Assembly: GCA_029260165.1 (NCBI GenBank)
Contig: JAJDDT010000107.1
Location: 1 to 38,474, forward strand
DNA length: 38,474 nt
Reading direction: 5' to 3'
Source: Phycisphaerae bacterium
GTDB lineage: Bacteria; Planctomycetota; Phycisphaerae; UBA1845
The position numbers and the translations under genes are program-made. Positions 1-7,994 of this stretch are shown in pieces (position 1 is the first letter of the stretch; the number at the start of each line of letters is the position of its first letter). Below the pieces are notes generated by a model. The model was not told the origin of the DNA. It did not search any database and was given only the letters and a program-made list of their open reading frames with translations.

Positions 1-113
1 CGCGGCAACGCTCGTCCCACCTTGCGAATCTGTCCGACATCCATGCTCTTGCTCCTGCCAGGAATCCAAACTCTTCTCCTGACAGAAGTTATCGATCCAC
101 GCCCCCGATTCGC

Positions 114-821
114 TTGAGCTTACTTTGCGCTGTACTGTTAGGGGGCGTGTCCGGCGAAATCCCAGGGTCATCAAGGTCGGAGCGGCTACTGCTGCAACAG
201 GAATTGTCGAAGCGAGTATTCGATCGACAAACAAACATCGAATTGGCCACACACTTCCTCGACCAACGCCGCGATCACAACGCATTCTCGATTGCCGGTC
301 GTGATTTTTTTGCGAAACACCTGGGAACGTCAGCAATCCCGGAACGCTTGATCGGCAGATACTACCGAGAACTCTTCGCACTCAGCCTCGTTGTCCGGAG
401 CGAATCACGCACGCCAGACACGATCCCCGTTCAACTGGAAAGCAAGTGTCGGTCAGGGTCTCAAATGAATAGTGCCTACGCACTATTCGGTGGCTACTAT
501 GTCAACGGCGATTCACAGCCACATCACCGCGCCAATCGAATACGAATGCTGCCGGTACACACTGGTTTCCTGGAAGCTCCCGGATCAAATCATATGACCT
601 CCGCCGGGCTTCGCCCGTCAATCCCCGTTCTTCATCTCGAAAACACGAGCCGCGAAATCCACGTCAGGGCTGTCGCCTGGCTCATCGTCACAAGGAACCA
701 ATTGCCTCTGCCCTACCCCGAAATCCAATGGAACCCCGACGGCACGCCCGTCATCCCGCCCAACGCCCTCTGGCACGAACGCATCGAACTCCAAAAAACC
801 ATCAAAGTCGCCCCGGATTAA
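114..821 (+). CDS. hypothetical protein (235 aa, TTG start, possibly 5'-partial)
   Basis: I do not recognise this protein. The frame reads as a plausible globular protein: an Arg- and Leu-rich amphipathic first half, and a C-terminal part (residues ~175-235) rich in Pro and aromatic residues that looks like an extracellular beta domain. The start is uncertain. TTG at 114 gives a short hydrophobic N-terminus, but the frame is open to the left edge of the window, so the gene may begin further upstream. A separate short frame (ATG 43 to TGA 117) overlaps the TTG start and could be the end of another reading frame. No strong ribosome binding site is visible before 114. No partner gene helps; the next gene lies 175 bases downstream. 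Confidence 0.5.
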   Translation: MSLLCAVLLGGVSGEIPGSSRSERLLLQQELSKRVFDRQTNIELATHFLDQRRDHNAFSIAGRDFFAKHLGTSAIPERLIGRYYRELFALSLVVRSESRTPDTIPVQLESKCRSGSQMNSAYALFGGYYVNGDSQPHHRANRIRMLPVHTGFLEAPGSNHMTSAGLRPSIPVLHLENTSREIHVRAVAWLIVTRNQLPLPYPEIQWNPDGTPVIPPNALWHERIELQKTIKVAPD

Positions 822-925
822 CGCCGTCGCCCACTTGCCACGCCTTGCCACCCTCGCTAAACTCCAGCGTTTACGCGAGAGGTATGAGAGCGTCTCACAA
901 TAGTGGCTACAACAAAAACACTGGT

Positions 926-939
926 GCATTCGCGAATGC
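926..939. promoter_or_regulatory. 14-bp perfect palindrome upstream of the TPR/alpha-CTD gene
   Basis: GCATTCGCGAATGC is a perfect 14-bp inverted repeat in the 175-base gap between the first two genes, about 57 bases before the TTG start at 997. Its size and symmetry fit a binding site for a dimeric regulator. No convincing -35/-10 pair could be fixed beside it, so the operator role is inference. A smaller repeat, TGAGA-GCG-TCTCA, lies just upstream near 887-899. Confidence 0.3.
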
Positions 940-996
940 GCGGCGCGAACCGACACCCGTTTCGATAACACACACAACCCCTTCCAAGGACGATGC

Positions 997-1971
997 TTGT
1001 CGATGACCACAACCCTTGAACACATTCACGACCTTATCCAACGTGGCGATGTCTCCAAAGCGGAAAACGAACTCAACTCCGCGACAAACGATGTCGTCGA
1101 CGCCATTGATCGACGACTCTATCACGCCATCATCCTCGAGAAACAATGCCGATGGCACGAAGCCGTCCAGGCCTACGAACGCGTTCTCGAGCAGGACCCC
1201 CAGCACACCGAAGCCGCCTTCAAGCTCGCCGTCCTGGCTGACCGATTCGGCGAAGACGAACGCGCCATCGAACTCTACGAAATCGTCACCTCCGAACCCC
1301 CCACGCACGTCAACGCCCTGCTGAATCTCGCCGTGCTCTACGAGGACGACGAGCGATATCGGGACGCACTGACCTGCATCGACCGCATTCTCGCAGAATA
1401 CCCGAACCACTCGCGAGCCGGTTCCTACCTGAAGGACATCGAATCATCCCTCGATATGTACTACGACGAAGACCGCGAACGATATCGTGAAAAACGAAAC
1501 GCCCTGCTCGAAACCCCCATCTCAGACTTCGAGCTGGGCGTCCGCAGTCGCAACTGCCTCAAACAAATGGACATCAACAACCTCGGCGACCTCCTGCGAA
1601 CCACCGCCTCCGAGCTTCTGAGCTACAAGAACTTCGGCGAAACCTCTCTGCACGAAATCGAGACCATGCTCACGCAAAAAAACCTGCGACTGGGACAGCT
1701 CCTCGATGAGAAGGAAGGCGACTGGAATCCGTCCATCGGAAACCTGACCGGCAGCACCTCCGGACAAAGCAACCTCCTCAACCGCTCCGTCGCGGAAATG
1801 GAACTATCCGTCCGAGCGCGAAAGTGCCTGATGAGACTGGGTGTTGCCTCCATCGGAGAACTGGTACAACACAGCGAAGCCGAGCTGCTGGCCATCAAAA
1901 ATTTCGGCGGAACGTCGCTCTCAGAAATCAAGCGACGCCTCACCGAATTGGGGCTGGACCTCAAAGCCTGA
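997..1971 (+). CDS. TPR protein with two RNA polymerase alpha C-terminal domains
   Basis: This is a 324-residue two-part protein. Residues ~8-140 are TPR-like helix pairs (for example AVQAYERVLEQDP and AIELYEIV). Two copies of the RNA polymerase alpha C-terminal domain follow, at ~173-232 and ~264-323. Both match E. coli alpha: VRSRNCLK and VRARKCLM against VRSANCLK, and KNFGETSLHEI and KNFGGTSLSEI against NLGKKSLTEI. The DNA-contacting Arg equivalent to E. coli R265 is present in both (R183 and R273). The Asn equivalent to N268 is kept only in the first copy and is Lys in the second. There is no alpha N-terminal domain, so this is not rpoA. A role as a DNA- or polymerase-binding adaptor is inferred. 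TTG at 997 lies 6 bases after AAGGA (986-990); ATG at 1003 is the alternative. Confidence 0.88.
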   Translation: MSMTTTLEHIHDLIQRGDVSKAENELNSATNDVVDAIDRRLYHAIILEKQCRWHEAVQAYERVLEQDPQHTEAAFKLAVLADRFGEDERAIELYEIVTSEPPTHVNALLNLAVLYEDDERYRDALTCIDRILAEYPNHSRAGSYLKDIESSLDMYYDEDRERYREKRNALLETPISDFELGVRSRNCLKQMDINNLGDLLRTTASELLSYKNFGETSLHEIETMLTQKNLRLGQLLDEKEGDWNPSIGNLTGSTSGQSNLLNRSVAEMELSVRARKCLMRLGVASIGELVQHSEAELLAIKNFGGTSLSEIKRRLTELGLDLKA

Positions 1972-2005
1972 TTTCACCCGACCGTCGCCGGTGGGAGTTG
2001 TTCCC

Positions 2006-3268
2006 ATGATCCGTCATCCAGGCCATGCGCTGTTCGCCGTCGCCCTGATCCTGATCATTCAGCCCGCGTGCCGAAAACGGGTCATCACCCACACCACCAG
2101 CACCGACACAAACGTCAGCAACGTCGTGATTCGCGATGTGCGTGTACTCATCGCCACCCAGCGCGACGATATTCGCGTCCGACTGCGAACCCCGTTCACC
2201 ATCCGAAGAGTCAACGGCCCGGACATCATCCGTCAGGACCAGTGCGATTGGACCATTATCTCAGCCGACCCCGATGGCAGCATCCATTTTGGTCAAACCA
2301 ACCTCGGAACAGGTCCATTCGACATCGTCCCTGCCAAAGGAGGCATGACCGATTTTTCGAGGCTGACCAGAAACAAATGGTCCCCAACGCGATACTATCC
2401 AGGCTTCCTCCGCCTCTCGATTGACCCGCGACAGAACAAAAGGATCATAAACTATGTCGATATAGAGAGTTACGTCGCCTGCGTCCTGCCCGGCGAGGTG
2501 TTTCCAGATTTCCACCGTGAAGCCTACCGCGTCCAGGCCGTCGCAGCCCGCACCTACGCGCTTTATCAGATGTGTTTCAGTGCTTCCCGGTCCTACGACG
2601 TCACCGCCACCGAAGCCTCACAGGTCTATCAGGGGGTCACTCGTTCGGGAGCAGCCGACCGCGCCCGCGATGCCACCGCCCACACCCGTGGCATCGTCGC
2701 AACCTGGTCCGCTCCACAGGGCGAACAAATCTTCTGCACCTATTACAGTTCGTGCTGTGGTGGCAGAACCCAAAAAGCCCGAAACAGTATGATCGACGCT
2801 CCCGAAATCCCACCCCTTGCCGGCGGAGTCAGTTGCGACGACGCGACGGCTGCCCCCGCCCGAGCACTTCGCTGGGGGCCTTTGAAAATCTCGAAATCCC
2901 AACTCACCTCAAAACTCGTTCAACGCGACAGGAAACTCACCAGGTTGGGCCGAGTCGAACGCATCGAAATCGCCGAACAGGATAAATGGGGCAGGCTCGC
3001 AAGAATCCGACTTGTTGGCCAAAGCGGGCGAAAAGCCGAAATAACCGCCGAAGCCTTCCGCCTCGCCATCGGAAGTCGCGACCTCCGCAGCACACGGTTC
3101 CAAATTGAAACCCGATCCGAGTCGTTCGTTTTTTCGAAAGGCCGGGGCTTCGGGCACGGCGTGGGGCTTTGCCAATGGGGCATGCAGGCCATGGCCCTGA
3201 AGAATCAGCGAGCAGCCGACATTCTCAAGCACTACTATCCCACCATGCATCTCACCCGCGCTTACTGA
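2006..3268 (+). CDS. SpoIID/LytB-domain peptidoglycan-acting protein
   Basis: This is a 420-residue exported protein of the SpoIID/LytB family. Members of the family in sporulating bacteria are lytic transglycosylases that cleave denuded glycan strands. The N-terminus is a signal peptide with a weak lipobox (QPAC, Cys22). The family core is clear: ESYVACVLPGEVFP, with the Glu (about E164) that aligns with the catalytic Glu of SpoIID, then AYRVQAVAARTYAL, and near the end GRGFGHGVGLCQWGMQAMA and ILKHYYP. There are no other sporulation genes here, so a vegetative cell-wall role is inferred. ATG 2006 is chosen because GGGAG (1993-1997) precedes it by 8 bases and a signal peptide follows directly. 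The longer open frame from 1841 overlaps the upstream gene and is rejected. The start is 34 bases after the TPR/alpha-CTD stop, so co-transcription is likely. Confidence 0.88.
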   Translation: MIRHPGHALFAVALILIIQPACRKRVITHTTSTDTNVSNVVIRDVRVLIATQRDDIRVRLRTPFTIRRVNGPDIIRQDQCDWTIISADPDGSIHFGQTNLGTGPFDIVPAKGGMTDFSRLTRNKWSPTRYYPGFLRLSIDPRQNKRIINYVDIESYVACVLPGEVFPDFHREAYRVQAVAARTYALYQMCFSASRSYDVTATEASQVYQGVTRSGAADRARDATAHTRGIVATWSAPQGEQIFCTYYSSCCGGRTQKARNSMIDAPEIPPLAGGVSCDDATAAPARALRWGPLKISKSQLTSKLVQRDRKLTRLGRVERIEIAEQDKWGRLARIRLVGQSGRKAEITAEAFRLAIGSRDLRSTRFQIETRSESFVFSKGRGFGHGVGLCQWGMQAMALKNQRAADILKHYYPTMHLTRAY

Positions 3269-3347
3269 TCCATCCGAACCCCCAGGATTTCCCAGGCTCC
3301 CACCCCACTCTACCTAAACACTCACGCTTGTTTTTATCAATTATCCC

Positions 3348-3376
3348 TTGCATAGGCATCTGTTTTCCAGTATGAT
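3348..3376 (+). promoter_or_regulatory. sigma70-type promoter, distal, upstream of mdh
   Basis: TTGCAT (3348-3353), a 17-base spacer and TATGAT (3371-3376) form a near-consensus promoter with predicted transcription start near 3383. It would give mdh a leader of about 205 bases holding three hairpins, or it could drive a separate small RNA. Confidence 0.6.
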
Positions 3377-3382
3377 TCTGAC

Positions 3383-3505
3383 TGTTAAAGCGTGAATGAC
3401 GCGCCTCTCAAAAGGAGGCGCGAGCAATCGAGGACCTTCTCTCCCTCCCAGGCTTGGGCTATTCAAACGAGTAGTTCAAGCCTCTTGCGTGCGCGCGGAC
3501 CACGC
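3383..3505 (+). ncRNA. candidate structured leader or small RNA upstream of mdh
   Basis: Three stem-loops follow the distal promoter. The first is GCGCCTC (3401-3407) with GAGGCGC (3415-3421), loop TCAAAAG. The second is AGGCTTG with CAAGCCT, starting near 3450, with an inner CTATT/AGTAG stem containing one G-U pair and a 6-base loop. The third is GCGTG (3487-3491) with CACGC (3501-3505). None is followed by a run of T, so they do not look like an intrinsic terminator. I do not match the arrangement to a known riboswitch, 6S RNA or SRP RNA. A leader of mdh or a stand-alone RNA are both possible. Confidence 0.35.
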
Positions 3506-3533
3506 TTGGCATGATTTGGGTTGCCCTTATACT
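3506..3533 (+). promoter_or_regulatory. sigma70-type promoter, proximal, of mdh
   Basis: TTGGCA (3506-3511), a 16-base spacer and TATACT (3528-3533). The predicted start near 3540 leaves a leader of about 48 bases before ATG 3588. It lies directly after the third hairpin of the region upstream, so mdh appears to have two tandem promoters. Confidence 0.62.
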
Positions 3534-3587
3534 TGCGACCACGGCACGACACATGTTCCACCAATTGCAAAAACAGGAGTTTGTCAG

Positions 3588-4532
3588 ATGAAACGGGCGA
3601 AGATTTCGGTGATCGGAGCGGGGAACGTCGGGGCGAGTTGCGCGGTTTGGGCTGCTTCAAAGGAGCTGGGGGATGTCGTTCTTCTGGACATTCCACAAGC
3701 GGCGGACAAGACGAAGGGGAAAGCGTTGGATTTGGCCCAGTGCGGTCCGGTCGAGCGGTTTGATGCGAACATCGTGGGCACGTCGGATTACACCGAGACA
3801 GCCAACAGCGACGTTGTGGTGATCACGGCGGGTTTGCCACGCAAACCAGGGATGAGTCGCGACGATCTGGTGCAGACGAACGTGAAAATCGTCGGTTCGG
3901 TGGCGGAGGAGGTAGCCAGGCATTCGCCTGACGCGGTTTTGGTGGTTGTCTCGAATCCGTTGGACGCGATGGTTTACACAGCCTGGAAGAAAAGCGGATT
4001 TCCCCCTCAGCGGGTCGTGGGTCAGGCTGGCTGTCTGGACATCGCACGGTATCGCACGTTTATTGCGATGGAGGTGGGTTGCAGTGTCGAGGACATTTCG
4101 GCGCTCCTGATGGGTGGCCATGGGGACGACATGGTTCCGCTGCCTCGGTACACGTCGATTTCGGGGATTCCGGTGACGCAGTTTATTCCAGCCGAACGAC
4201 TCAACGAGATTATCGGACGTGCGAAAATGGGTGGCGGGGAGCTGGTCAAGCTGATGGGGACGAGCGCTTATTATGCACCGGCGTCGGGATCGATTCAGAT
4301 GGTCGAAGCCATCGTGAAGGACAAGCGGCGGATTCTGCCGTGTGCCGCCTATTGCGACAAGGAGTATGGTGTTGGTGGGTACTATGTGGGTGTGCCGACG
4401 ATGCTGGGTCGCAATGGGGTGGAAAGGGTCATCGAGGTCGAGCTGGACGCGGGCGAGCGGGATTTGTTCGACTCGAGCGTGGAGCATGTGAAGGAACTCG
4501 TCACTTTGGCGGAGGGTTTTCTGAACGGGTAG
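3588..4532 (+). CDS. mdh: malate dehydrogenase (LDH-like, NAD-dependent)
   Basis: This cytoplasmic TCA-cycle enzyme interconverts malate and oxaloacetate with NAD. It is 314 residues, the usual length for the LDH-like MDH group. The Rossmann motif GAGNVG is at 10-15. The substrate loop GLPRKPGMSRDDL carries the Arg typical of malate rather than lactate specificity (R85) and a second Arg (R91). The catalytic Asp-His pair is in CLDIARY (D151) and GGHGDDMVP (H178). ATG 3588 follows AGGAG (3575-3579) by 8 bases and starts with the conserved KISVIGAGNVG. A longer open frame back to 3396 would cover both the promoter and the hairpins and is not used. The gene stands alone, with its own tandem promoters. 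Confidence 0.96.
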   Translation: MKRAKISVIGAGNVGASCAVWAASKELGDVVLLDIPQAADKTKGKALDLAQCGPVERFDANIVGTSDYTETANSDVVVITAGLPRKPGMSRDDLVQTNVKIVGSVAEEVARHSPDAVLVVVSNPLDAMVYTAWKKSGFPPQRVVGQAGCLDIARYRTFIAMEVGCSVEDISALLMGGHGDDMVPLPRYTSISGIPVTQFIPAERLNEIIGRAKMGGGELVKLMGTSAYYAPASGSIQMVEAIVKDKRRILPCAAYCDKEYGVGGYYVGVPTMLGRNGVERVIEVELDAGERDLFDSSVEHVKELVTLAEGFLNG

Positions 4533-4604
4533 TCGCCGGTGCCTGTGCCTGCTGCGTTAAAACCGCGTCTTTATCGGTCGATCGACATCACCTGAGGCCT
4601 GCAT

Positions 4605-6479
4605 TTGGTCGATAATTGGGTGATGTCCAGCGTATTCACGCGAAAACTGAAGCGGATCTACGATCTGGTCGCAAAGTCGCCAGGCAGTGCGGTCGATCTC
4701 GCATTTGTGTCGGCGCTTCCGGAACTGGAGGAGCCGTTGCAGGTGGAGGCCCTTGATCGCCTGATTGTTCGGGCGCGTCGGGAAGGGTTGCAGCCTCTTG
4801 TCACGCAATACGCCTCGTTTGACGCCCCGCTCCGCCGACTGATTCTCGGGCATGTCGATCATTTGTTCGAGTCGATTCGCAGAGCAGCATCCTCCGAACT
4901 GGAACGCGACCGCCTCGGTTGCGTTCAGATCATCGCGGATAGTCGCAACCACAAGCTTGCGTATCTCCTGTCGGGGATGCTGTCCCGACGATGTGCAAAC
5001 ACGATGACTGCGTCTGCCAGGGCGCTGCTGGAGATGGCTGACAACGCGTTGACCGCTCATGAACGCGTGATCGAGCGTGGCGACAGTGTTTGCCAGACAC
5101 GCAGGCAGGTCGCTGACGTGGCTGAGGCGATTGAACACGCGCTCGAATCCTGGCATGCCCATTTTCGCGTTGAGGTGCTGACGGGTGCGCTGTGGCTTTG
5201 CGAGTTCACGGAGGGGACTCTTTTCAGGCAGTCCTCGTCGGCCCGGACCAAACTGGCGCGGGCGATTGGCGGGACCATTCAGGGTTCGTTTTCGCCGCGG
5301 ATGGCGGGCTTTGCAATTCGAGCGCTGGGACAGCCCGAACTACGTCCGGTGGCTGCAAGGGCGATCGGGATCAACAGTAGCGGTGAGTTCATCAGCAGCC
5401 TGATGGGCAGCATGTGGGTCGCGCTCGAACGGTCGATCGGAAAGGCCTGTCTCTGGGTAAAGGACGCGGGTTGGTGCGAGCAGAATTTCGATCTGATCAG
5501 TGCATTTGACGATCGTTGTGCTGCCCATGCGGTTCGGTTCCTTGCCGGCAGCGGTATTCCCAGGGACACAAAACTGGGGATTTACAAGCGGATGTTGCGG
5601 TTGCAGCGTGGTTATTTGAGCGAGGCTGCGTTGTGGCAGGTTGTTGAGATGGAGGGTGAGGAGTCGACGCGGGTGTTGCAGGAGGTGTCGCGGTGGACGG
5701 ATCTGACGTTGTCGAAAATCGCGGAGGTGGAGTTGCTGCGCCGATCGGCTTCGGTGCCCGACCTCGCGCCATTGGAGACGGATGCGGACGAGGGCGACAA
5801 ACAAGTGGCTGACTCGTTCAATGAACTGTGGCAGCGATTCGACATGCTCGACCATTCGGAAAGGCAACGGGAGCTGGAAGAGTTGTCGAAATCGTCCGTG
5901 AAGGTCCAGAGTTGGGTACGCGAGCGACTGGGGGCGGACGAATCCGAGGATCGACTTCGCGCGCTGGGGCTTGTGAAGTCTCTGGGGGTGGTCGAGCCGT
6001 TCGAGGAGCGTATTTATTCGTTGAGTCATGACAGCAGCACCTGCGTGCGGAGTGCAGCCATCGCGCTATTGGCGGACGTCCGCAACAACATCGCTGCGCG
6101 CATTCTGAGACAGGCGTTGAATGATCCCGATCGTCGTGTTCGGGCGAACGCCGTTGAATCCGTCGAGGGTGCGAGCAGTGGGGAGTGGATCGATGAGCTG
6201 AAGGCCCGTCTTGAAGACGTGGACAATCGTGTTCGGGCCAACGCGATCAAGGCGCTGCTTCCGTTACAGGTTCGCGAGGCGGCTGTGGCGTTGTTGGAAA
6301 TGCTCGACAGTGCGGACGCATTGAATCGCATGAGCGCGCTGTGGGTGGTGGATCAACTCAATCTGACGACCATGGCGAGTCGGATCCGGTTCATGGCGTT
6401 GGATGACCCCGATGATCGAATCAGGGATCGGGCGCGTCAGATTCTCGCGAACCACGCGCGTCCGCAATCGTCGGTATAG
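4605..6479 (+). CDS. HEAT-repeat protein
   Basis: This 624-residue, almost wholly alpha-helical protein has no signal peptide. The C-terminal ~150 residues contain clear HEAT repeats of the PBS-lyase type: VRSAAIALLADV, DPDRRVRANAVESVEG, DVDNRVRANAIKALL and DPDDRIRDRARQIL. The N-terminal two thirds are helical and may hold divergent repeats. HEAT arrays are protein-binding scaffolds; no catalytic motif is visible. TTG 4605 has GAGG 7 bases upstream; ATG 4623 is an alternative without a good ribosome binding site. The next gene, for a small membrane protein, starts 26 bases after the stop, so the two are probably one operon and may work together. The actual function is unknown. Confidence 0.82.
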   Translation: MVDNWVMSSVFTRKLKRIYDLVAKSPGSAVDLAFVSALPELEEPLQVEALDRLIVRARREGLQPLVTQYASFDAPLRRLILGHVDHLFESIRRAASSELERDRLGCVQIIADSRNHKLAYLLSGMLSRRCANTMTASARALLEMADNALTAHERVIERGDSVCQTRRQVADVAEAIEHALESWHAHFRVEVLTGALWLCEFTEGTLFRQSSSARTKLARAIGGTIQGSFSPRMAGFAIRALGQPELRPVAARAIGINSSGEFISSLMGSMWVALERSIGKACLWVKDAGWCEQNFDLISAFDDRCAAHAVRFLAGSGIPRDTKLGIYKRMLRLQRGYLSEAALWQVVEMEGEESTRVLQEVSRWTDLTLSKIAEVELLRRSASVPDLAPLETDADEGDKQVADSFNELWQRFDMLDHSERQRELEELSKSSVKVQSWVRERLGADESEDRLRALGLVKSLGVVEPFEERIYSLSHDSSTCVRSAAIALLADVRNNIAARILRQALNDPDRRVRANAVESVEGASSGEWIDELKARLEDVDNRVRANAIKALLPLQVREAAVALLEMLDSADALNRMSALWVVDQLNLTTMASRIRFMALDDPDDRIRDRARQILANHARPQSSV

Positions 6480-6505
6480 AAATCGATAAATCCGGGGAGC
6501 CAGGC

Positions 6506-6934
6506 ATGGACGAAACACGACTGAGACATCCAACGGAGTACATTCACGAGCACTTTCAGAAGGGCGGCAATATTCAGGAGGTCCTGCTCGTTCTCGTGGG
6601 TATTGCGATTATCTTCGCGTTGTTGACGGTGGCCCATCGATTACAGCGAGGCGGGACACAATCCGCGACGCCCAACAGTCCCGCCAAACTTTTCAAATCA
6701 GTCGTCCGCGAGCTTGAGCTGACCGTTCGGCAGCGGGACATTCTTGGTAAGATCGCGCTGCAGACAGGGATGCGTCATCCGACCGTTATTCTGCTTGGTC
6801 CGACATTTTTTGATCGACAGGTTGACCGCTGGTGGGGGATGAATTCCCGTCTCATCGGGCGTACGAAGAGCCGAACCGAGCAAACAATCGCGTCGCTGCG
6901 CATGACGCTGTTCGACGATGCGCCGAAAACGTAG
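6506..6934 (+). CDS. small single-pass membrane protein (142 aa)
   Basis: I do not recognise this protein. It has one transmembrane segment at about residues 24-43 (EVLLVLVGIAIIFALLTVAH), then a cytosolic-looking domain of ~95 residues with the helical stretch ELELTVRQRDILGKIALQTG and a core reading PTVILLGPTFFDRQVDRWWG. The start is well supported: GGGGAG (6494-6499) lies 6 bases before ATG 6506. It follows the HEAT-repeat gene by 26 bases, which suggests a membrane partner for that scaffold (inference). Confidence 0.75.
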   Translation: MDETRLRHPTEYIHEHFQKGGNIQEVLLVLVGIAIIFALLTVAHRLQRGGTQSATPNSPAKLFKSVVRELELTVRQRDILGKIALQTGMRHPTVILLGPTFFDRQVDRWWGMNSRLIGRTKSRTEQTIASLRMTLFDDAPKT

Positions 6935-7013
6935 CAGTTCCGCGTATCCCCGAATCCCCAAACCGGCGCGGATCGATCGTGGCCAACGAACCAGGGGCCA
7001 ATCAGCACGACGA

Positions 7014-7190
7014 TCAGACCATGATGCCCAGGAACGGTGCCAACAAAGCCGTAATGATCGCCGTGAAAAAGTTGGTCAGGAAGGTGGCGAGCGGAAGGAG
7101 AAATTCCGTGCTCGTCACAAAACCCTGGAACCCGTCACCAACCTGGGCCAATACAATCGGCATTGCGAAATCACTTCCCAACGATGTCAT
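7014..7190 (-). CDS. unlisted 58-aa small membrane protein
   Basis: This frame is below usual ORF length cut-offs. It runs from ATG at 7190 to TGA at 7014-7016 and encodes 58 residues beginning MTSLGSDFAMPIVLAQVGDG. Residues ~30-57 form one long hydrophobic segment (LLPLATFLTNFFTAIITALL and on), so a single-pass membrane protein is predicted. The initiation region is unusually good: GAGGAG (7200-7205) lies 9 bases upstream of the start. A TACAAT box lies further upstream on the same strand but has no convincing -35. It is 99 bases downstream of the LemA gene on the same strand, with no terminator visible between them, so read-through from that operon is possible. I know no homologue. Confidence 0.6.
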   Translation of the reverse strand: MTSLGSDFAMPIVLAQVGDGFQGFVTSTEFLLPLATFLTNFFTAIITALLAPFLGIMV

Positions 7191-7289
7191 CGATTTCTAC
7201 TCCTCATGATACCAAACCAATACCTCGCAACATTGTACGCGCGTTGGTGATGGACGAACACAACCGAGGCAGATTCCCCCACCCGACCG

Positions 7290-7994
7290 TTATCCATCGT
7301 CGCTGGAAAAATCGACCTTTGGTGCAGTGCGGGCTTCGTCGCTGATTTCGAAATACTCCGCTTTTTCAACATCTGCCCAGCCGCAGTACAGACTGCCCGT
7401 GATACCTCGGCAGAAGGAGTTCAGGTGTTTGACCCTGTCGTTGTATCGCTTTCGCTCGACAGCCAACCTGTTTTCGGTGCCTTCCAGTTGTGATTGCAAA
7501 TTGAGAAACGACTGGTTGGATTTCAGTTCGGGGTACGATTCCTTTAACACGAGCAAACGTGACAGAGCGGACTCGAACGAACCAGCCGCAGCCGCTTTTT
7601 GGGCAGGTGTCGAGGCTTTGAAATACGATTCGCGCGATTTGGCGATACCCAGGAAAATCTTTTCCTCCTGACCAGCCACACCCTTGACCGTTGCGATGAG
7701 GTTCGGGATCAACTCGAATCGGCGTTGGAGTTGATTCTCCACCTGTGCCCACCCCTCTTCCACATCCTCGTCAAATGCAATGGCTTTGTGGTATCCCTTG
7801 TATCCACATCCACCCACGACAAGTGCTCCCAGGGCGAGCACGCCGAGAATAACCAATAATGCCTTGCCGAATCCCATTGCCGTTCCTCCACTCGCGTTTG
7901 GAGCAGTTTTCAAAGATTGGCCACACGATTTGCAGAACTGCGCGTCGCGGACGTTGACCGTTGCACACGATGGGCACGCGTTACCAGCTTCCAC
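7290..7994 (-). CDS. zinc-ribbon LemA-family membrane protein
   Basis: LemA-family proteins have one N-terminal membrane helix and a long alpha-helical domain; their biochemical role is unclear. This 234-residue version adds a zinc ribbon at its N-terminus (CPSC at 7-10, CKSC at 21-24). A transmembrane helix follows at ~45-64 (LLVILGVLALGALVVGG). The LemA core is then clear: EGWAQVENQLQRRFELIPNL, IATVKGVAGQEEKIF, and ERKRYNDRVKHLNSF near the C-terminus. The start is GTG 7994, with GGAGG (8003-8007) 8 bases upstream. The longer frame to 8126 merely reads the Gly-rich tail of the upstream gene in another frame. It overlaps the TPM gene by 14 bases, so translational coupling is expected. Confidence 0.9.
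   Translation of the reverse strand: MEAGNACPSCATVNVRDAQFCKSCGQSLKTAPNASGGTAMGFGKALLVILGVLALGALVVGGCGYKGYHKAIAFDEDVEEGWAQVENQLQRRFELIPNLIATVKGVAGQEEKIFLGIAKSRESYFKASTPAQKAAAAGSFESALSRLLVLKESYPELKSNQSFLNLQSQLEGTENRLAVERKRYNDRVKHLNSFCRGITGSLYCGWADVEKAEYFEISDEARTAPKVDFSSDDG

Noticed and set aside
618-1767. Minus-strand ORFs opposite the first two genes
   Set aside because: They mirror the + strand genes, lack family features and have shadow-like composition.
1841-2005. Extension of the SpoIID protein upstream of ATG 2006
   Set aside because: It overlaps the coding end of the TPR/alpha-CTD gene in another frame and would hide the signal peptide.
3401-3421. Intrinsic terminator for the SpoIID gene
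   Set aside because: The hairpin is strong but no T run follows on either strand, and it lies downstream of a good promoter.
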